Shown piece after piece: positions 15,737-24,454 of a stretch of DNA of 64,000 nucleotides. The first letter of the stretch is position 1. The number at the start of each line of letters is the position of its first letter. The notes beneath the pieces were generated by a model. That model made no database searches. It had not been told where the DNA came from and saw nothing but the letters and a program-made list of their open reading frames with translations. Location of the stretch: NCBI GenBank assembly GCA_963742715.1, contig CAVUMR010000001.1, forward strand, positions 496,001 through 560,000, given 5' to 3'. Made by a program: the position numbers and the translations under genes. The stretch comes from CAVUMR01 sp963742715. Lineage in GTDB: Bacteria > Actinomycetota > Actinomycetes > Mycobacteriales > Micromonosporaceae.

Positions 15737-17242
15737 TCAGCCGGTGCCCGGGCCGCTCACCGAGGTCACGACGGCCTGCCGGGGTCCGCGCCCCTGGTCC
15801 ACCTGCTCGAACAGGACGGCCGCCCGCGCGGCGGTGCCCAGTGCCCAGCGGCCGGTGCTGACCAGCGCCAGTACCAGGATCCCGATGCCGAGCCCGAGTA
15901 CGAGCCACCACACTCCGTGCTCCGCGTCGGTGTACGCCGTGCCGCCGCGGGTCAGGGCCGATCCCACGATCGTTCCGGAGATCGCGACGCCCAGGGTGGT
16001 ACCGGTCTGCCGGCCGGCCGAGGCCAGCGAGGCGGCCACTCCCGCCATCGAGCCGGGCATCCCGGCCACGGCCGCGTGGATGATCGGCGGGTTCACGGTG
16101 GCCACGAAGAGGCCGAACAGCAGGTAGATCGCGAGTACCGCCGGCAGCGGGGTGGCCGGTCCGAGCCAGAGCGACGCGCCGCCGCCCAGTGCCAGTGCGA
16201 TCCCGGCGACCACCAGCGGGAGGCGGGGACCGCCGGCGCCGACCAGTCGGCCGGTAACCGGGGACAGCACGATGACCAGCACCCCGACCGGGAGAACGCA
16301 GAGTCCGGCCGTGAGCGCCGACATGCCGCGCACGTCCTGCAGGTACTGGGTGGTCACGAACAGGAACGCGCCGAACCCGCACAGGGCGCAGAGCCCCATC
16401 AGGATCGCCGCGCTCAGCGGAACGCTGCGAAACAGGCGCAGCTCCAGCAGCGGGTCGACCCGGCGCGACTCGTAGCCGAGGATGCCCAGCACGCCGAGCA
16501 CGGCCACGACGAGCAGGCCGAGGATGACCGGCGAGGTCCAGCCCAGCCAGGTGGACTCGATGATCGCGTAGACGATGCTGCCCAGTACGAGAATCACCAG
16601 GACCTGGCCCACCGGGTCGAACCGGCGCGCCCGGGCCGCCCGGGAATCGGGTACGAACAGCGCGGCGCAGACGAACGCGACGGTCACGATCGGCACGTTG
16701 ACCCAGAAGATGAAGTGCCAGCCGAAGCCGTCGACCAGGGCGCCGCCGAGGATCGGACCCAGCGCCAGCGACAGGCCGGTCATCGAGCCGAAGATGCCGA
16801 TGGCCCTGGCCCGCTCGGCCGGGTCGGGGAACGTGGTGGCGACGATCGCCAACGCCACCGGGTTGAGCATCGTGCCACCGACCGCCTGCAGCGCACGCGC
16901 CGCGATGAGCCAGCCGATGCTCGGCGCCAGGCCGCACAGCAGCGAGCCGAGCCCGAACACGGCGAGCCCGACCTGGAAGGTCCGCCGACGCCCCACCCGA
17001 TCGGCGGTGGACCCGGCCAGCAACAGGAAACTGGCCAGCACCAGGGTGTACGCGTCGACCGTCCATTGCAGGCCGGACACCGAGGCGTGCAGGTCCTGGC
17101 GGATCGCCGGCAGCGCGACGTTGACGATGGAGATGTCCATCACCACGACGATGATGCTGGCGCAGCAGATCGCGAGCACCAGGAACCGGCGGCGTCGGCT
17201 CAGCTCGGCAACCGTGGTCCTCTGCAGCGTCAAAGCACTCAT
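15737..17242 (-). CDS. MFS drug exporter, DHA2 (14-helix) family
   Basis: 501-residue proton-linked efflux pump of the EmrB/QacA type. Motif A reads GSTADRVGRRRTFQVG, and the family motif region near helix 5 reads GPILGGALVDGFGWHFIFWV. About 14 membrane helices can be counted. The N terminus is MSALTLQRTTVAELSRRRRF. It is divergent from a MerR regulator, with only 25 bp between start codons, so the regulator very likely controls it. Confidence 0.92.
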   Translation of the reverse strand: MSALTLQRTTVAELSRRRRFLVLAICCASIIVVVMDISIVNVALPAIRQDLHASVSGLQWTVDAYTLVLASFLLLAGSTADRVGRRRTFQVGLAVFGLGSLLCGLAPSIGWLIAARALQAVGGTMLNPVALAIVATTFPDPAERARAIGIFGSMTGLSLALGPILGGALVDGFGWHFIFWVNVPIVTVAFVCAALFVPDSRAARARRFDPVGQVLVILVLGSIVYAIIESTWLGWTSPVILGLLVVAVLGVLGILGYESRRVDPLLELRLFRSVPLSAAILMGLCALCGFGAFLFVTTQYLQDVRGMSALTAGLCVLPVGVLVIVLSPVTGRLVGAGGPRLPLVVAGIALALGGGASLWLGPATPLPAVLAIYLLFGLFVATVNPPIIHAAVAGMPGSMAGVAASLASAGRQTGTTLGVAISGTIVGSALTRGGTAYTDAEHGVWWLVLGLGIGILVLALVSTGRWALGTAARAAVLFEQVDQGRGPRQAVVTSVSGPGTG

Positions 17243-17253
17243 AACCCCCGACG

Positions 17254-17264
17254 CTAAGATTTAG
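17254..17264. promoter_or_regulatory. CTAA-N3-TTAG dyad between divergent genes
   Basis: The 25-bp gap between the MFS exporter and the MerR gene contains CTAAGATTTAG, an AT-rich dyad in very GC-rich DNA, flanked by GCT/AGC. With so little space, it probably overlaps both promoters and the MerR protein's binding site. One or both transcripts may be leaderless. Confidence 0.45.
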
Positions 17265-17267
17265 AGC

Positions 17268-17777
17268 GTGCTCGAAGTCAAGCCAATGCCGGCACCCGGA
17301 CACGCCCGCTCCGACTCCCAACCGGGCTCTCGCTCCGACCCGGGCCCTCGCGCCGACCCGCAGCCGGGTCTCGGCATCGCCGAAGCCGCCCGCCGCACCG
17401 GGGTCAGCGTGCACACCCTTCGCTACTACGAACGCGCCGGCCTGGTCGTCACCACGGTCGAGCGCACCGCTGGCGGCCGGCGGCGCTACCACCAGCTCGA
17501 CCTGGACTGGATCACCGTGTGTACGAAGCTGCGGGCCACCGGCATGCCGATCAAGACCATCCGCCGGTACGCCGAGCTCGTAGCTGCCGGGCGCGGCAAC
17601 GAGGAGGAACGGCTGGCTCTGCTGGAGGCCCATCGCGCCGAGGTGACCGCCAAGCTCGCGGAGCTGGAACAGAACCTCAAGACCATCGATCACAAGATTG
17701 ACGTGTACCGCGGGCGGCTCGCCGCCGGCGACGCCGACCAACTGTGGGCCCCCAACCGGCTGGCGGACGCTCCCTGA
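17268..17777 (+). CDS. MerR-family transcriptional regulator
   Basis: 169 residues. A Ser/Pro/Arg-rich N-terminal extension of about 35 residues is followed by the MerR winged helix (LGIAEAARRTGVSVHTLRYY; ERAGLV) and a coiled-coil dimer helix (EERLALLEAHRAEVTAKLAE). Few Cys are present, so it is a drug- or ligand-type rather than metal-type regulator. Divergent from the DHA2 exporter. I took the GTG at the end of the dyad, which would be leaderless or nearly so; an ATG 6 codons in is an alternative. Confidence 0.85.
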   Translation: MLEVKPMPAPGHARSDSQPGSRSDPGPRADPQPGLGIAEAARRTGVSVHTLRYYERAGLVVTTVERTAGGRRRYHQLDLDWITVCTKLRATGMPIKTIRRYAELVAAGRGNEEERLALLEAHRAEVTAKLAELEQNLKTIDHKIDVYRGRLAAGDADQLWAPNRLADAP

Positions 17778-17905
17778 GCGGTCCATTCCGCGCGCCGAAT
17801 CGCCGGGGTCGCTGCGCGGGTCGCAATCGCCGTCCCCCCGCGATCGCCGGGACCGCCGACTGTCGTCCGGGCACTCCCTGACTTAGGAGCCTGAGTCACG
17901 TCAGC

Positions 17906-18727
17906 ATGGCGACCAGCGCCGGTCATGGGGGGCGACCGAACGAGGACTTCGTCGGCGCCGTACCCGGCGCGGCCGTGCTGCTGGACGGCGCCGGCATCCC
18001 CGGTACCGAGTCGCTCTGCTCGCACGGGGTCGCCTGGTACACGCACCGGCTCGGCGGCGCGCTGCTCGGCCGGCTGTCGCGTGCCGACGGGCAGGACCTC
18101 GCCGCGATCCTCGCTGCCGCGATCGCGGAGCTCGCCGCCGAACACCGCGACACCTGCGACATCACCGATCCCAGTAGTCCGCAGGCGACCGTACTGATGG
18201 TCCGCGCCCACCGGGACCGCCTGGACTACCTCATGCTCGCGGACTCCTACCTGGTCCTCGACCGGGTCAGCGGCGGCGCCCAGGTCATCACCGACGAACG
18301 TGAGGTCACCGCCAGGCGCAGGTGCACCGCGCCGCTCGACGGCGTACCCGCCGGAACCCCGGAGTACGACCGGATCTGGGACTCCTGCGTCGAGGCATTC
18401 CGGGCGCGCCGGAACCAGCCGGGCGGTTACTGGATCGCCAAGGACGATCCGCGCGCGGCAGAGGAGGCGGTCACCGGTAGCTCGGAGCTTCACGACCTGA
18501 ACGGCGTCGCGCTGCTCAGCAACGGCGCCAGCCGCATCGTCGACCCGTACGGCCTGACCGACTGGCCTGGCGTACTGCGACTGCTCGGCACTGACGGGCC
18601 GGGCGACATCATCCGTCGGGTACGGCGGGCGGAAGCCCGTACGTCCGCGGGCTCTGATGCTCCGGTCCCCGACGACGCCACGGTCGCGTACGGCACCCAC
18701 CTGCGCTCCGAGCCCGGTCCGTGCTGA
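17906..18727 (+). CDS. PP2C-like serine/threonine phosphatase-fold protein
   Basis: 273 residues of the PP2C type found in actinomycetes. Metal-binding motifs are recognisable: GRPNEDFVG, VLLDGAGIP and, at the end, VPDDATVAY (the last Asp pair). The middle motif that normally reads T-D-G is GVALLSNGASRIVD, so an Asp ligand is Asn here. Activity may be weakened or dependent on two metals only. No anti-sigma or anti-anti-sigma gene is adjacent. The ATG has AGGAG about 15 bases upstream, rather far, so the start is not certain. Confidence 0.75.
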   Translation: MATSAGHGGRPNEDFVGAVPGAAVLLDGAGIPGTESLCSHGVAWYTHRLGGALLGRLSRADGQDLAAILAAAIAELAAEHRDTCDITDPSSPQATVLMVRAHRDRLDYLMLADSYLVLDRVSGGAQVITDEREVTARRRCTAPLDGVPAGTPEYDRIWDSCVEAFRARRNQPGGYWIAKDDPRAAEEAVTGSSELHDLNGVALLSNGASRIVDPYGLTDWPGVLRLLGTDGPGDIIRRVRRAEARTSAGSDAPVPDDATVAYGTHLRSEPGPC

Positions 18728-18811
18728 AGCTGTGCCTCCGCTCGGCCCGTTCGGGTCATGGACCACCGGTACCGGTAGCCATACCTTGCCGATAAGTCAT
18801 GGGGAGGGGCG

Positions 18812-19093
18812 ATGGCCGATCAGTCGGTGGTGTTGGAGCAGGTGCGGCGGTACTGGGAGTACCCGGGCGCGGACGTGGAGAGGGCGCACGAGCTGTACCA
18901 CGAGGACGCGGTGCTGGAGTTTCCGCAGTCCGGGGAACGGTTCGAGGGCATCGCGAACTTCACCGAGTGGCGCAGCAAGTATCCGGCCGAGGTGCGACCG
19001 GGTTCGGCCACTGCGGGCGATCAACCAGCACGTACGACAAAAGGCGGCGACCCTCGGGGTGACCGCTGTCGTGGCCACCCCGAGGGTCGTTGA
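18812..19093 (+). pseudogene. SnoaL/NTF2-like protein, C-terminal half lost
   Basis: The ATG has a GGGAGGGG site just upstream and the first 61 residues (MADQSVVLEQVRRYWEYPGA; ELYHEDAVLEFPQSGERFEG; NFTEWRSKYPAEV) match the start of SnoaL-like proteins of about 120-130 residues. After residue 61 the sequence becomes unrelated Gly/Arg-rich text and stops at 93. The tail overlaps a terminator hairpin. So the gene appears to be truncated by a deletion whose edge is near 18995-19005. Confidence 0.7.
19048..19089. terminator. hairpin, 14-bp perfect stem
   Basis: CGACCCTCGGGGTG (19048-19061) is the exact reverse complement of 19076-19089, with a 14-base loop. It sits between convergent genes (SnoaL remnant plus, peptide-binding protein minus) and could stop both. 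Confidence 0.7.
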
Positions 19094-19156
19094 TTCCTGC
19101 TTCTCCACCACTCCGCGACGGGCTGCCAGTGTGGTCAGCTCGCCGCGACTGCGGAG

Positions 19157-20914
19157 CTAACTCTTGACGAACAGCGACCAGAGGTGCGTCGCGCCGAACG
19201 AGTCACTCAGGAAATGCCCGCCGATCTTGGAGCCGACCAGCGTGTAGTTCTTGTCGTTGTACACCGGTACGACCGGGATCCAATCGCGCATGATCATCTC
19301 GTCCAGCTTGGCCCACTGGTCGGTGGCCTCGTCAGCCGGCAGGGCGAGAATGCGGTCGATCTCGGAGTTGAGCTTCTGCTCGTTGATGTACGAGTAGTTC
19401 TGGTTACCCGCGGGCTGGATCGAGCGCCCGTCGTACAGCGGCGGGATGATCGTCGAGCCGCTCGGCCAGTCGGAACCCCAGCCGGTCAGGTAGATGTCGT
19501 ACGGGTTGTCCTTACGACCCAGAATTGTGTAGTACTGCGCCGGGTCGATGGGCTGGAGCACGATCTCGAAGCCAGCCTTCTCGAGGCTTTCCTTGACGAT
19601 CGCTGCCTGCTTCTGCCGACGCGGAATGTTGCTGTAGCCGTACACCAGCTTGACCTTCTTGCCGCCGAGCAGCTGCTTGGCCTTCGCGGCGTCGCCGGTC
19701 TCCCCGGCCGGGAAGGCGTCGTACTTCTTGTAGCCGATGGTGGTCGGCGACATCAGCGTGGTGGCGATGGAACCCGCGGCCGGGCCACCGAGCACCTGCA
19801 GCATGCCCTGCTTGTCCATGGCCAGGTTCAGCGCCTTGCGGACGTTGAGGTCCTTGACCCGCTGCATGTTGATGTTGACGACCCACACGTACTGGGTTGC
19901 GCCCTCGACGACCCGCTTCTTCGCGTTGGGGTCGCTGGTCACCTTGGGCAGCAGCTCCGGCGGCACGTTCGCCCAGCTGATCGTGGACTGGTCAGCACCG
20001 TTGTCGGCGAGCAGCCGCTCGTTCTGCTGGGTGTCGTCCAGGCCGAAGGTGAACTTCCAACCATCCGGGAAGTTGTTCCGGATCGGGTCGGTCTTCGGGT
20101 CCCAGTACTGGTTGCGCTCGAGCACGATCGACTGGTCTTTCAGGTGACTCTTGATCTTGTACGGGCCGGTGGAGAAGGGCCGCATGTCGTACTCGGTCTT
20201 GGTGTCCTTGGACTTCGGCACGGCTGCCGAGGTGGCCATGGACGCCGCGAACGGCAGGTCGCAGTGCGGCTTGGCGAACGTGAAGGTGATGGTCTTGTCG
20301 CCACTGACCTCGACGCCCGGCGGAACGGCGGCGCCACCGTTGTACGGGCCCTTGTAGGTCTTGTTGTAGGCGATGTCATCCGCGAGCCACTGCTGGATGT
20401 AGTGCGGGCCCTCGGACAGGTCGGGAGAGAAGGACCGGGCGATGCCGTACGCGACGTCGGCCGCCTTGACGTCCGTGCCGTCCTCGTACTTCAGGCCGTC
20501 CTTGAGGGTGTACTCCCACTTGGTGCACTTGCCGTCGGAGATGTCCTTGCCCGGACCGGTCGCCATGTCACCGACCAGCAGCAGCTCGCCGGTGCCCTCG
20601 TCCCGGAACTGGGTCAGCGTCCGGTAGATGAGGCCGGTCGCCTCCTGCTGGGTCGAGACGTAGTTGCGGGCCGGGTCCAGGTGCTCGAAGTCGGACTGCT
20701 GCAGGACGGTGATGGTCCCGCCGGAGCGGGCGCCTTCCGGCTTCTTGGCCGGACCCTGCGAGTCCTTCGGGTCCGTGGCGATGCCGCCGGACTGCTTGGC
20801 GTCTCCGCCGCGCCCGCTGCTGTCGGAATCGCTGCCCGTGTTCGCGCTGCAGCCCGAAGCGGCAAGTGCGACTGCGAGAGCACCGATAGTCAGTGCCCCC
20901 CAGGTGCGTCGCAT
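19157..20914 (-). CDS. ABC transporter peptide-binding lipoprotein (SBP_bac_5)
   Basis: 585 residues, family 5 solute-binding protein for oligopeptides or similar. The start is set by AGGAG before ATG-CGA-CGC. A lipobox (ALAASGC) places the lipid Cys near residue 22. The body has VLQQSDFEHLDPARNYVSTQ, the KLVYGYSNIPRRQKQAAIVK region and the FSTGPYKIKSH motif typical of DppA/OppA. No permease or ATPase gene is nearby, so it is an orphan binding protein that would have to work with a system elsewhere. Confidence 0.92.
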   Translation of the reverse strand: MRRTWGALTIGALAVALAASGCSANTGSDSDSSGRGGDAKQSGGIATDPKDSQGPAKKPEGARSGGTITVLQQSDFEHLDPARNYVSTQQEATGLIYRTLTQFRDEGTGELLLVGDMATGPGKDISDGKCTKWEYTLKDGLKYEDGTDVKAADVAYGIARSFSPDLSEGPHYIQQWLADDIAYNKTYKGPYNGGAAVPPGVEVSGDKTITFTFAKPHCDLPFAASMATSAAVPKSKDTKTEYDMRPFSTGPYKIKSHLKDQSIVLERNQYWDPKTDPIRNNFPDGWKFTFGLDDTQQNERLLADNGADQSTISWANVPPELLPKVTSDPNAKKRVVEGATQYVWVVNINMQRVKDLNVRKALNLAMDKQGMLQVLGGPAAGSIATTLMSPTTIGYKKYDAFPAGETGDAAKAKQLLGGKKVKLVYGYSNIPRRQKQAAIVKESLEKAGFEIVLQPIDPAQYYTILGRKDNPYDIYLTGWGSDWPSGSTIIPPLYDGRSIQPAGNQNYSYINEQKLNSEIDRILALPADEATDQWAKLDEMIMRDWIPVVPVYNDKNYTLVGSKIGGHFLSDSFGATHLWSLFVKS

Positions 20915-21204
20915 GATGGTTCTCCTTCCACGCCGGCACCGATCGGTCTCTGCCGGATGGGCGCCAACGGCACGGGTACATAACAGCTGGTGCGTTAGCG
21001 GCGACCCTGGTGGATTCAGGCGCAATAGGCAACGGTTCAGCAGGTCACAGACCCAACACAGCTCGGCGACAGGAACGCGTCAACAGGGACGAAGACCTCG
21101 AACCCACCCTCACGTGTACCGCGGACCCATGCTGCCGGTTCGCCTGCGCCGGTGCCGCACGCCGCTCCTCGGTGCTGCCGGTGATGGCGGCTGAACTCGA
21201 TCCG
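20915..21204. other. intergenic region, no gene seen
   Basis: Together with the repeat and hairpin that follow, this is part of a 494-bp gap between the peptide-binding lipoprotein and tRNA-Tyr. It should contain the lipoprotein promoter (minus). I see no gene. Confidence 0.5.
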
Positions 21205-21267
21205 GAGGTGCGGCGATGCCGAGTGCGGTGATGCCGAGGTGCGGCGATGCCGAGGTGCGGCGATTCC
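21205..21267. repeat. four tandem 15-16-base repeats
   Basis: Units GAGGTGCGGCGATGCC at 21205-21220 and 21236-21251, a variant of 15 bases at 21221-21235 and another ending ATTCC at 21252-21267. The first and third copies are identical. No gene covers the array convincingly. Confidence 0.75.
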
Positions 21268-21340
21268 TGGGAGGGCCGACCGACCGAAGCCGGGGCGGAC
21301 GCGGCATTGCCGGGGCGGCCGGCTGGACCAGCGAACAAGA

Positions 21341-21376
21341 AGAGCGGCTACCCGGAACTTCCCGGTTAGCCGCTCT
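21341..21376. terminator. hairpin downstream of tRNA-Tyr
   Basis: AGAGCGGCTA (21341-21350) pairs with TAGCCGCTCT (21367-21376), with an inner CCGG/CCGG extension. It lies about 30 bp after the 3' end of tRNA-Tyr (minus), as a rho-independent terminator would. Confidence 0.75.
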
Positions 21377-21408
21377 GACCTGCTGAAACACTTCTTGCGT
21401 CGTGCTGG

Positions 21409-21490
21409 TGGCGGGTGATGGATTCGAACCAACGTAGGCTAAGCCGACGGTTTTACAGACCGCTCCCTTTGGCCACTCGGGCAACCCGCC
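21409..21490 (-). tRNA. tRNA-Tyr (GTA)
   Basis: Class II tRNA with a long variable arm. Acceptor GGCGGGT pairs with ACCCGCC, the D-arm is CCCGAGTGGCCAAAGGG, the anticodon loop is CTGTAAA (GTA), and the T-arm is GTTCGAATCC. About 82 bases. Confidence 0.95.
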
Positions 21491-21818
21491 TCATGCTCAC
21501 AGCCACGCCAAGACGTGGGCTGCGGGAGCAAGGATAGCCACATCACCCAGGCGTACCGCAAACGGGTAGCGTCTCCCGTGCGGACGGCGGCGTGCCGCCC
21601 GGTCCCAGCGCTCGACGGCGGCCATGATGAGGGTCGATCGACGGCCGCGGAGCGGTCGGAGCAGCGGTGGATCGGCGGCGTGGGGGCGGCAGCGGCTGTG
21701 CCAGCCGACCCGTCCGCACCAGGGGAACCGGCACAGACTGCCCGCACGGGCGCTGTGATGGCGCGCCGGCCGGGGCGGTCGCCGGACAAGCGGTGAGCAT
21801 CGATCTACGGGAGACGTG
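21491..21818. other. intergenic region, no gene seen
   Basis: 328 bases between tRNA-Tyr (minus) and yajQ (plus). Open frames on both strands have no start site and no family resemblance. It should contain both promoters, but I cannot point to them. Confidence 0.45.
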
Positions 21819-22310
21819 GTGGCGAACCCATCGTTCGACATTGTGAGCAAGGTGGACCACCAGGAGGTGGACAACGCGGTCAACCAGGCCGCCAAGGAGC
21901 TGGGGCAGCGGTTCGACTTCCGCGGTACCGGCGCGAAGATCGCCCGGGCAAGCGAGGAAGCGATCGCGATCGAGGCGGAGACCGACGACCGGGCCAAGGC
22001 TGCTCTGGACGTGTTCAAGGAGAAGCTGGTCCGGCGCGGGATCTCGCTGAAGTCCCTCGACGCCGGTGAGCCGCGCCCGTCCGGCAAGGTACACAAGATC
22101 GATTGCAAGGTTGTCCAGGGCATCGACATGGACAAGGCCAAGGTCATCACCAAGAAGATCCGGGACGAGGGCCCGAAGGGCGTGCAGGCCCAGATCCAGG
22201 GCGACCAGATCCGGGTCACCGGCAAGAAGAAGGACGACCTGCAGGCAGTGATCGCGCTGCTCAAGGAGTCCGACGTGGACATCGCGCTGCAGTTCACGAA
22301 CTACCGCTGA
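21819..22310 (+). CDS. yajQ: YajQ-family nucleotide-binding protein
   Basis: 163 residues of the YajQ family, small cytosolic proteins with two ferredoxin-like folds; some members bind c-di-GMP. Typical stretches are SFDIVSKVDHQEVDNAVNQA, QRFDFRGTGAKI, KVHKIDCKVVQGIDMDKAKV and the C terminus DVDIALQFTNYR. Two GTG codons are adjacent; I took the second because GGGAG lies 5 bases before it. A strong terminator follows. Whether it responds to the GGDEF/EAL protein 11 kb away is unknown. Confidence 0.93.
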   Translation: MANPSFDIVSKVDHQEVDNAVNQAAKELGQRFDFRGTGAKIARASEEAIAIEAETDDRAKAALDVFKEKLVRRGISLKSLDAGEPRPSGKVHKIDCKVVQGIDMDKAKVITKKIRDEGPKGVQAQIQGDQIRVTGKKKDDLQAVIALLKESDVDIALQFTNYR

Positions 22311-22320
22311 CGTCAGGGCC

Positions 22321-22349
22321 GGCGTCCCCGAGGCGACTCCGGGGACGCC
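22321..22349. terminator. hairpin after yajQ
   Basis: GGCGTCCCCG (22321-22330) and CGGGGACGCC (22340-22349) form a perfect 10-bp stem with a 9-base loop, between the convergent yajQ and phosphatase genes. Confidence 0.8.
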
Positions 22350-22380
22350 GCCGGCCCGCGGCGGGAGTCGGGCGCGACGG

Positions 22381-22914
22381 TCAGCTGAGGCGATGTACCG
22401 AGCTGTCGTCGAGGTCGACCTCTATCGCGTCCGGCAACCGCAGGTCCGCCCAGAACTCGCCGGGGTCGACCAGGCCGATCCGGTACGTCAGCCAGATCGT
22501 CTGCACCATCCCGTGGGTACCGACGAACAGCCGCCCGTCGCCGGCATGCGCCGTGACGGCTTCGTCGAACCGCGCCACCACCTCGGCGTACGGCTCCCAA
22601 CCGGGCGGTGGCGAGCCCTCCACGTACGCCCGCCGCACGACCGCGAAGTCGTCGCGGAACGGTTCCAGCGGCCGGCGCACCTCCCCGAACCGCGCGTCCC
22701 GCCGCACCGGACCGGCGCCGAACGCCTCGAGCGTCTGGTACGCCTTCGGCTCGTCGCTCGCCACCAGCAGCGCGTTGTCGAGATAACCGGCCGGCAGCGC
22801 CCCGGCCAGCGCCGTCGCGGCCTGCCGACCCTCGGCACTGAGGATCCACTGCTCCGGGGGTACCTCCGGATCGAGCGCCGGCATCGCATGGCGTACCAGA
22901 ACAATCGAGCTCAT
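22381..22914 (-). CDS. histidine phosphatase family protein
   Basis: 177 residues with the phosphoglycerate-mutase-like signature: N-terminal IVLVRHAMPALDP (catalytic His near residue 9, although R-H-G is usual) and C-terminal LFVGTHGMVQTIW (second His). Substrate unknown. It starts 6 bp after the stop of an MFS gene in the same direction, so the two form a small operon. Confidence 0.85.
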   Translation of the reverse strand: MSSIVLVRHAMPALDPEVPPEQWILSAEGRQAATALAGALPAGYLDNALLVASDEPKAYQTLEAFGAGPVRRDARFGEVRRPLEPFRDDFAVVRRAYVEGSPPPGWEPYAEVVARFDEAVTAHAGDGRLFVGTHGMVQTIWLTYRIGLVDPGEFWADLRLPDAIEVDLDDSSVHRLS

Positions 22915-22920
22915 GTGAGA

Positions 22921-24180
22921 TCAGGCCGCCTCGCCGACGGTGGCCACGGCCGGCGGCTCGTCGGTTCGCGACAGCGGCCCGCCCGGCCAGCCGGCCAGCA
23001 GCGCGACCGCGGCGACGGCGGCCGCGGCCACCCCGAATGCGTACGGCACGCCACCCGAGCGGTCCACGATCGGCCCGGCCATCGCGCTGCCCAGCGAGGT
23101 GCCGATGACCACCACGGTCACCACCCAGGTGTACGCCTCGTTCACCATGCTGACCGGTGCCACCCGGCTGACCAGCGCGTTCTCCACTGTCAGCGCGGGT
23201 GCGATAGCCGCGCCGCCGACCAGCAGCGCGATCCCGAGCGCCACCACTCCCGGCATGAACGCGAACACCACCAGGCTGGCCGCGACCGTACCGAGCAGCA
23301 GCGCGAACTGCCGGTGTACCGCGGCCCGGTACCGCCGGGTGCCGTACCAGACGCCACCGATCGTGCTGCCCAACCCCCAGAGTCCGAGCAGGATGCCGGC
23401 GGCCCGACCACCGCCCTGCTCCCCCAGGTCCACCGACGCGAACGCCGGTACCGCGACCGCGGTGGCGCCGAACGCGATGGACAGGCCGGCCGCGCAGGTC
23501 AGCAGGGCCGGGAAGCCGGCCGTCATGAGCGGACCGAACCCGCGGGCGCGGGTGTGTCCGGGGTGCGGCTGCCAGGACCGCATGCCGCTGCCGCGGGCCA
23601 CGATCGTGGTACCGACCATGGTCACCACCGCGGAGCCGATCAGTGCCGCCGCCGGGGAGCCGAGCGCGACGAACACCGCGACGAGCATCGGCCCGATCGT
23701 GAACACGAGCTCGAACAGTGTCGTCTCGGCCGCGAGCGCCGGACCGCGCAGCGGGTACCGGCCGGTCATCGGCGAAGTCAGCGCACTCCAGGCGCCCCGG
23801 AGCGCGGCGGTGAGCGGCGGGTACACGGCACCGGCGATGCCGGCGATCACCCACAGCACGACCGGTGGCGCCGACCGGCTGGCCGCCAGCACCACGCCGA
23901 CCAGCGCGACCGGATGGGCGATCGCGGTGAACAGCAGTACCGGCGCCGGCCCGATCCGGTCCGCCAGTCGGCCGCCGACCGGGCTGGCCGCCGCGCCGGC
24001 GATGGCGTACACCGCGATGGCGACCGCGCCGGGCGTGTACCGGCCGGTCGTGCTCTGGATCAACAGGAGGATCGCGAGCGTGTTGATGCCCAGCCCGAGC
24101 CGGCTCAGCACGCCCCCGAGGAGCAGTACCGGCGCTCCGGGAATCCGCCACACCGCGGCGTAGCTGCCCAGCGCGGTCAC
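22921..24180 (-). CDS. MFS transporter
   Basis: 419 residues, about 12 membrane helices. Motif A is near SPVGGRLADRIGPAPVL. The GTG start (VTALGSYAAVWRIPGA) is preceded by AAAGGGGGG; the frame stays open about 60 codons upstream but that part is Gly/Arg-rich and not MFS. First gene of a two-gene unit with the phosphatase. The substrate cannot be told. Confidence 0.88.
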   Translation of the reverse strand: MTALGSYAAVWRIPGAPVLLLGGVLSRLGLGINTLAILLLIQSTTGRYTPGAVAIAVYAIAGAAASPVGGRLADRIGPAPVLLFTAIAHPVALVGVVLAASRSAPPVVLWVIAGIAGAVYPPLTAALRGAWSALTSPMTGRYPLRGPALAAETTLFELVFTIGPMLVAVFVALGSPAAALIGSAVVTMVGTTIVARGSGMRSWQPHPGHTRARGFGPLMTAGFPALLTCAAGLSIAFGATAVAVPAFASVDLGEQGGGRAAGILLGLWGLGSTIGGVWYGTRRYRAAVHRQFALLLGTVAASLVVFAFMPGVVALGIALLVGGAAIAPALTVENALVSRVAPVSMVNEAYTWVVTVVVIGTSLGSAMAGPIVDRSGGVPYAFGVAAAAVAAVALLAGWPGGPLSRTDEPPAVATVGEAA

Positions 24181-24286
24181 CTGGCCCCCCTTTGCGACGT
24201 TCCGCTCCGACGCTAGCCCGGCGGGCGAGACCAGCGGTAACGCATTCCGGCCGGTGGTAAGCAGCCTCACAACGCGCGGCGCTGCT

Positions 24287-24385
24287 CCCCCACCCCGCGC
24301 CCACCCCACGCGGCGTCCCCACCCCGCGCGACTCCCCACCCCGCGCTCCCGTCCCGCGCGACTCCCCACCCCGCGCCCCGTCCCG
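24287..24385. repeat. low-complexity CCCCACCCCGCG repeats
   Basis: Imperfect repeats built on CGCGCGACTCCCCACCCC, seen twice almost exactly, with shorter CCCCACCCCGCG pieces around them, between htpX and the MFS gene. No gene fits here. Confidence 0.6.
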
Positions 24386-24404
24386 CTTGGTGGCGCACAT
24401 GGGC

Positions 24405-24435
24405 GGGGCGCCCGGCCTGGCAGGCCGAGCGCCCC
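24405..24435. terminator. hairpin after htpX
   Basis: GGGGCGC (24405-24411) pairs with GCGCCCC (24429-24435), and an inner GGCCT/AGGCC extends it. It lies 20 bp after the htpX stop (minus). Confidence 0.75.
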
Positions 24436-24454
24436 TAGGGAAGGAGACGCGGAA

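Noticed and set aside
12941..17257. A 1438-codon open frame on the plus strand
   Set aside because: Antisense to four clear genes (hydrolase-fold, LuxR, MFS and their gap). Arg/Gln/Gly-rich composition, no start site.
21515..21796. 93-codon plus-strand frame before yajQ
   Set aside because: No ribosome site, low-complexity Arg/Ala/Pro composition and no resemblance to a protein family.
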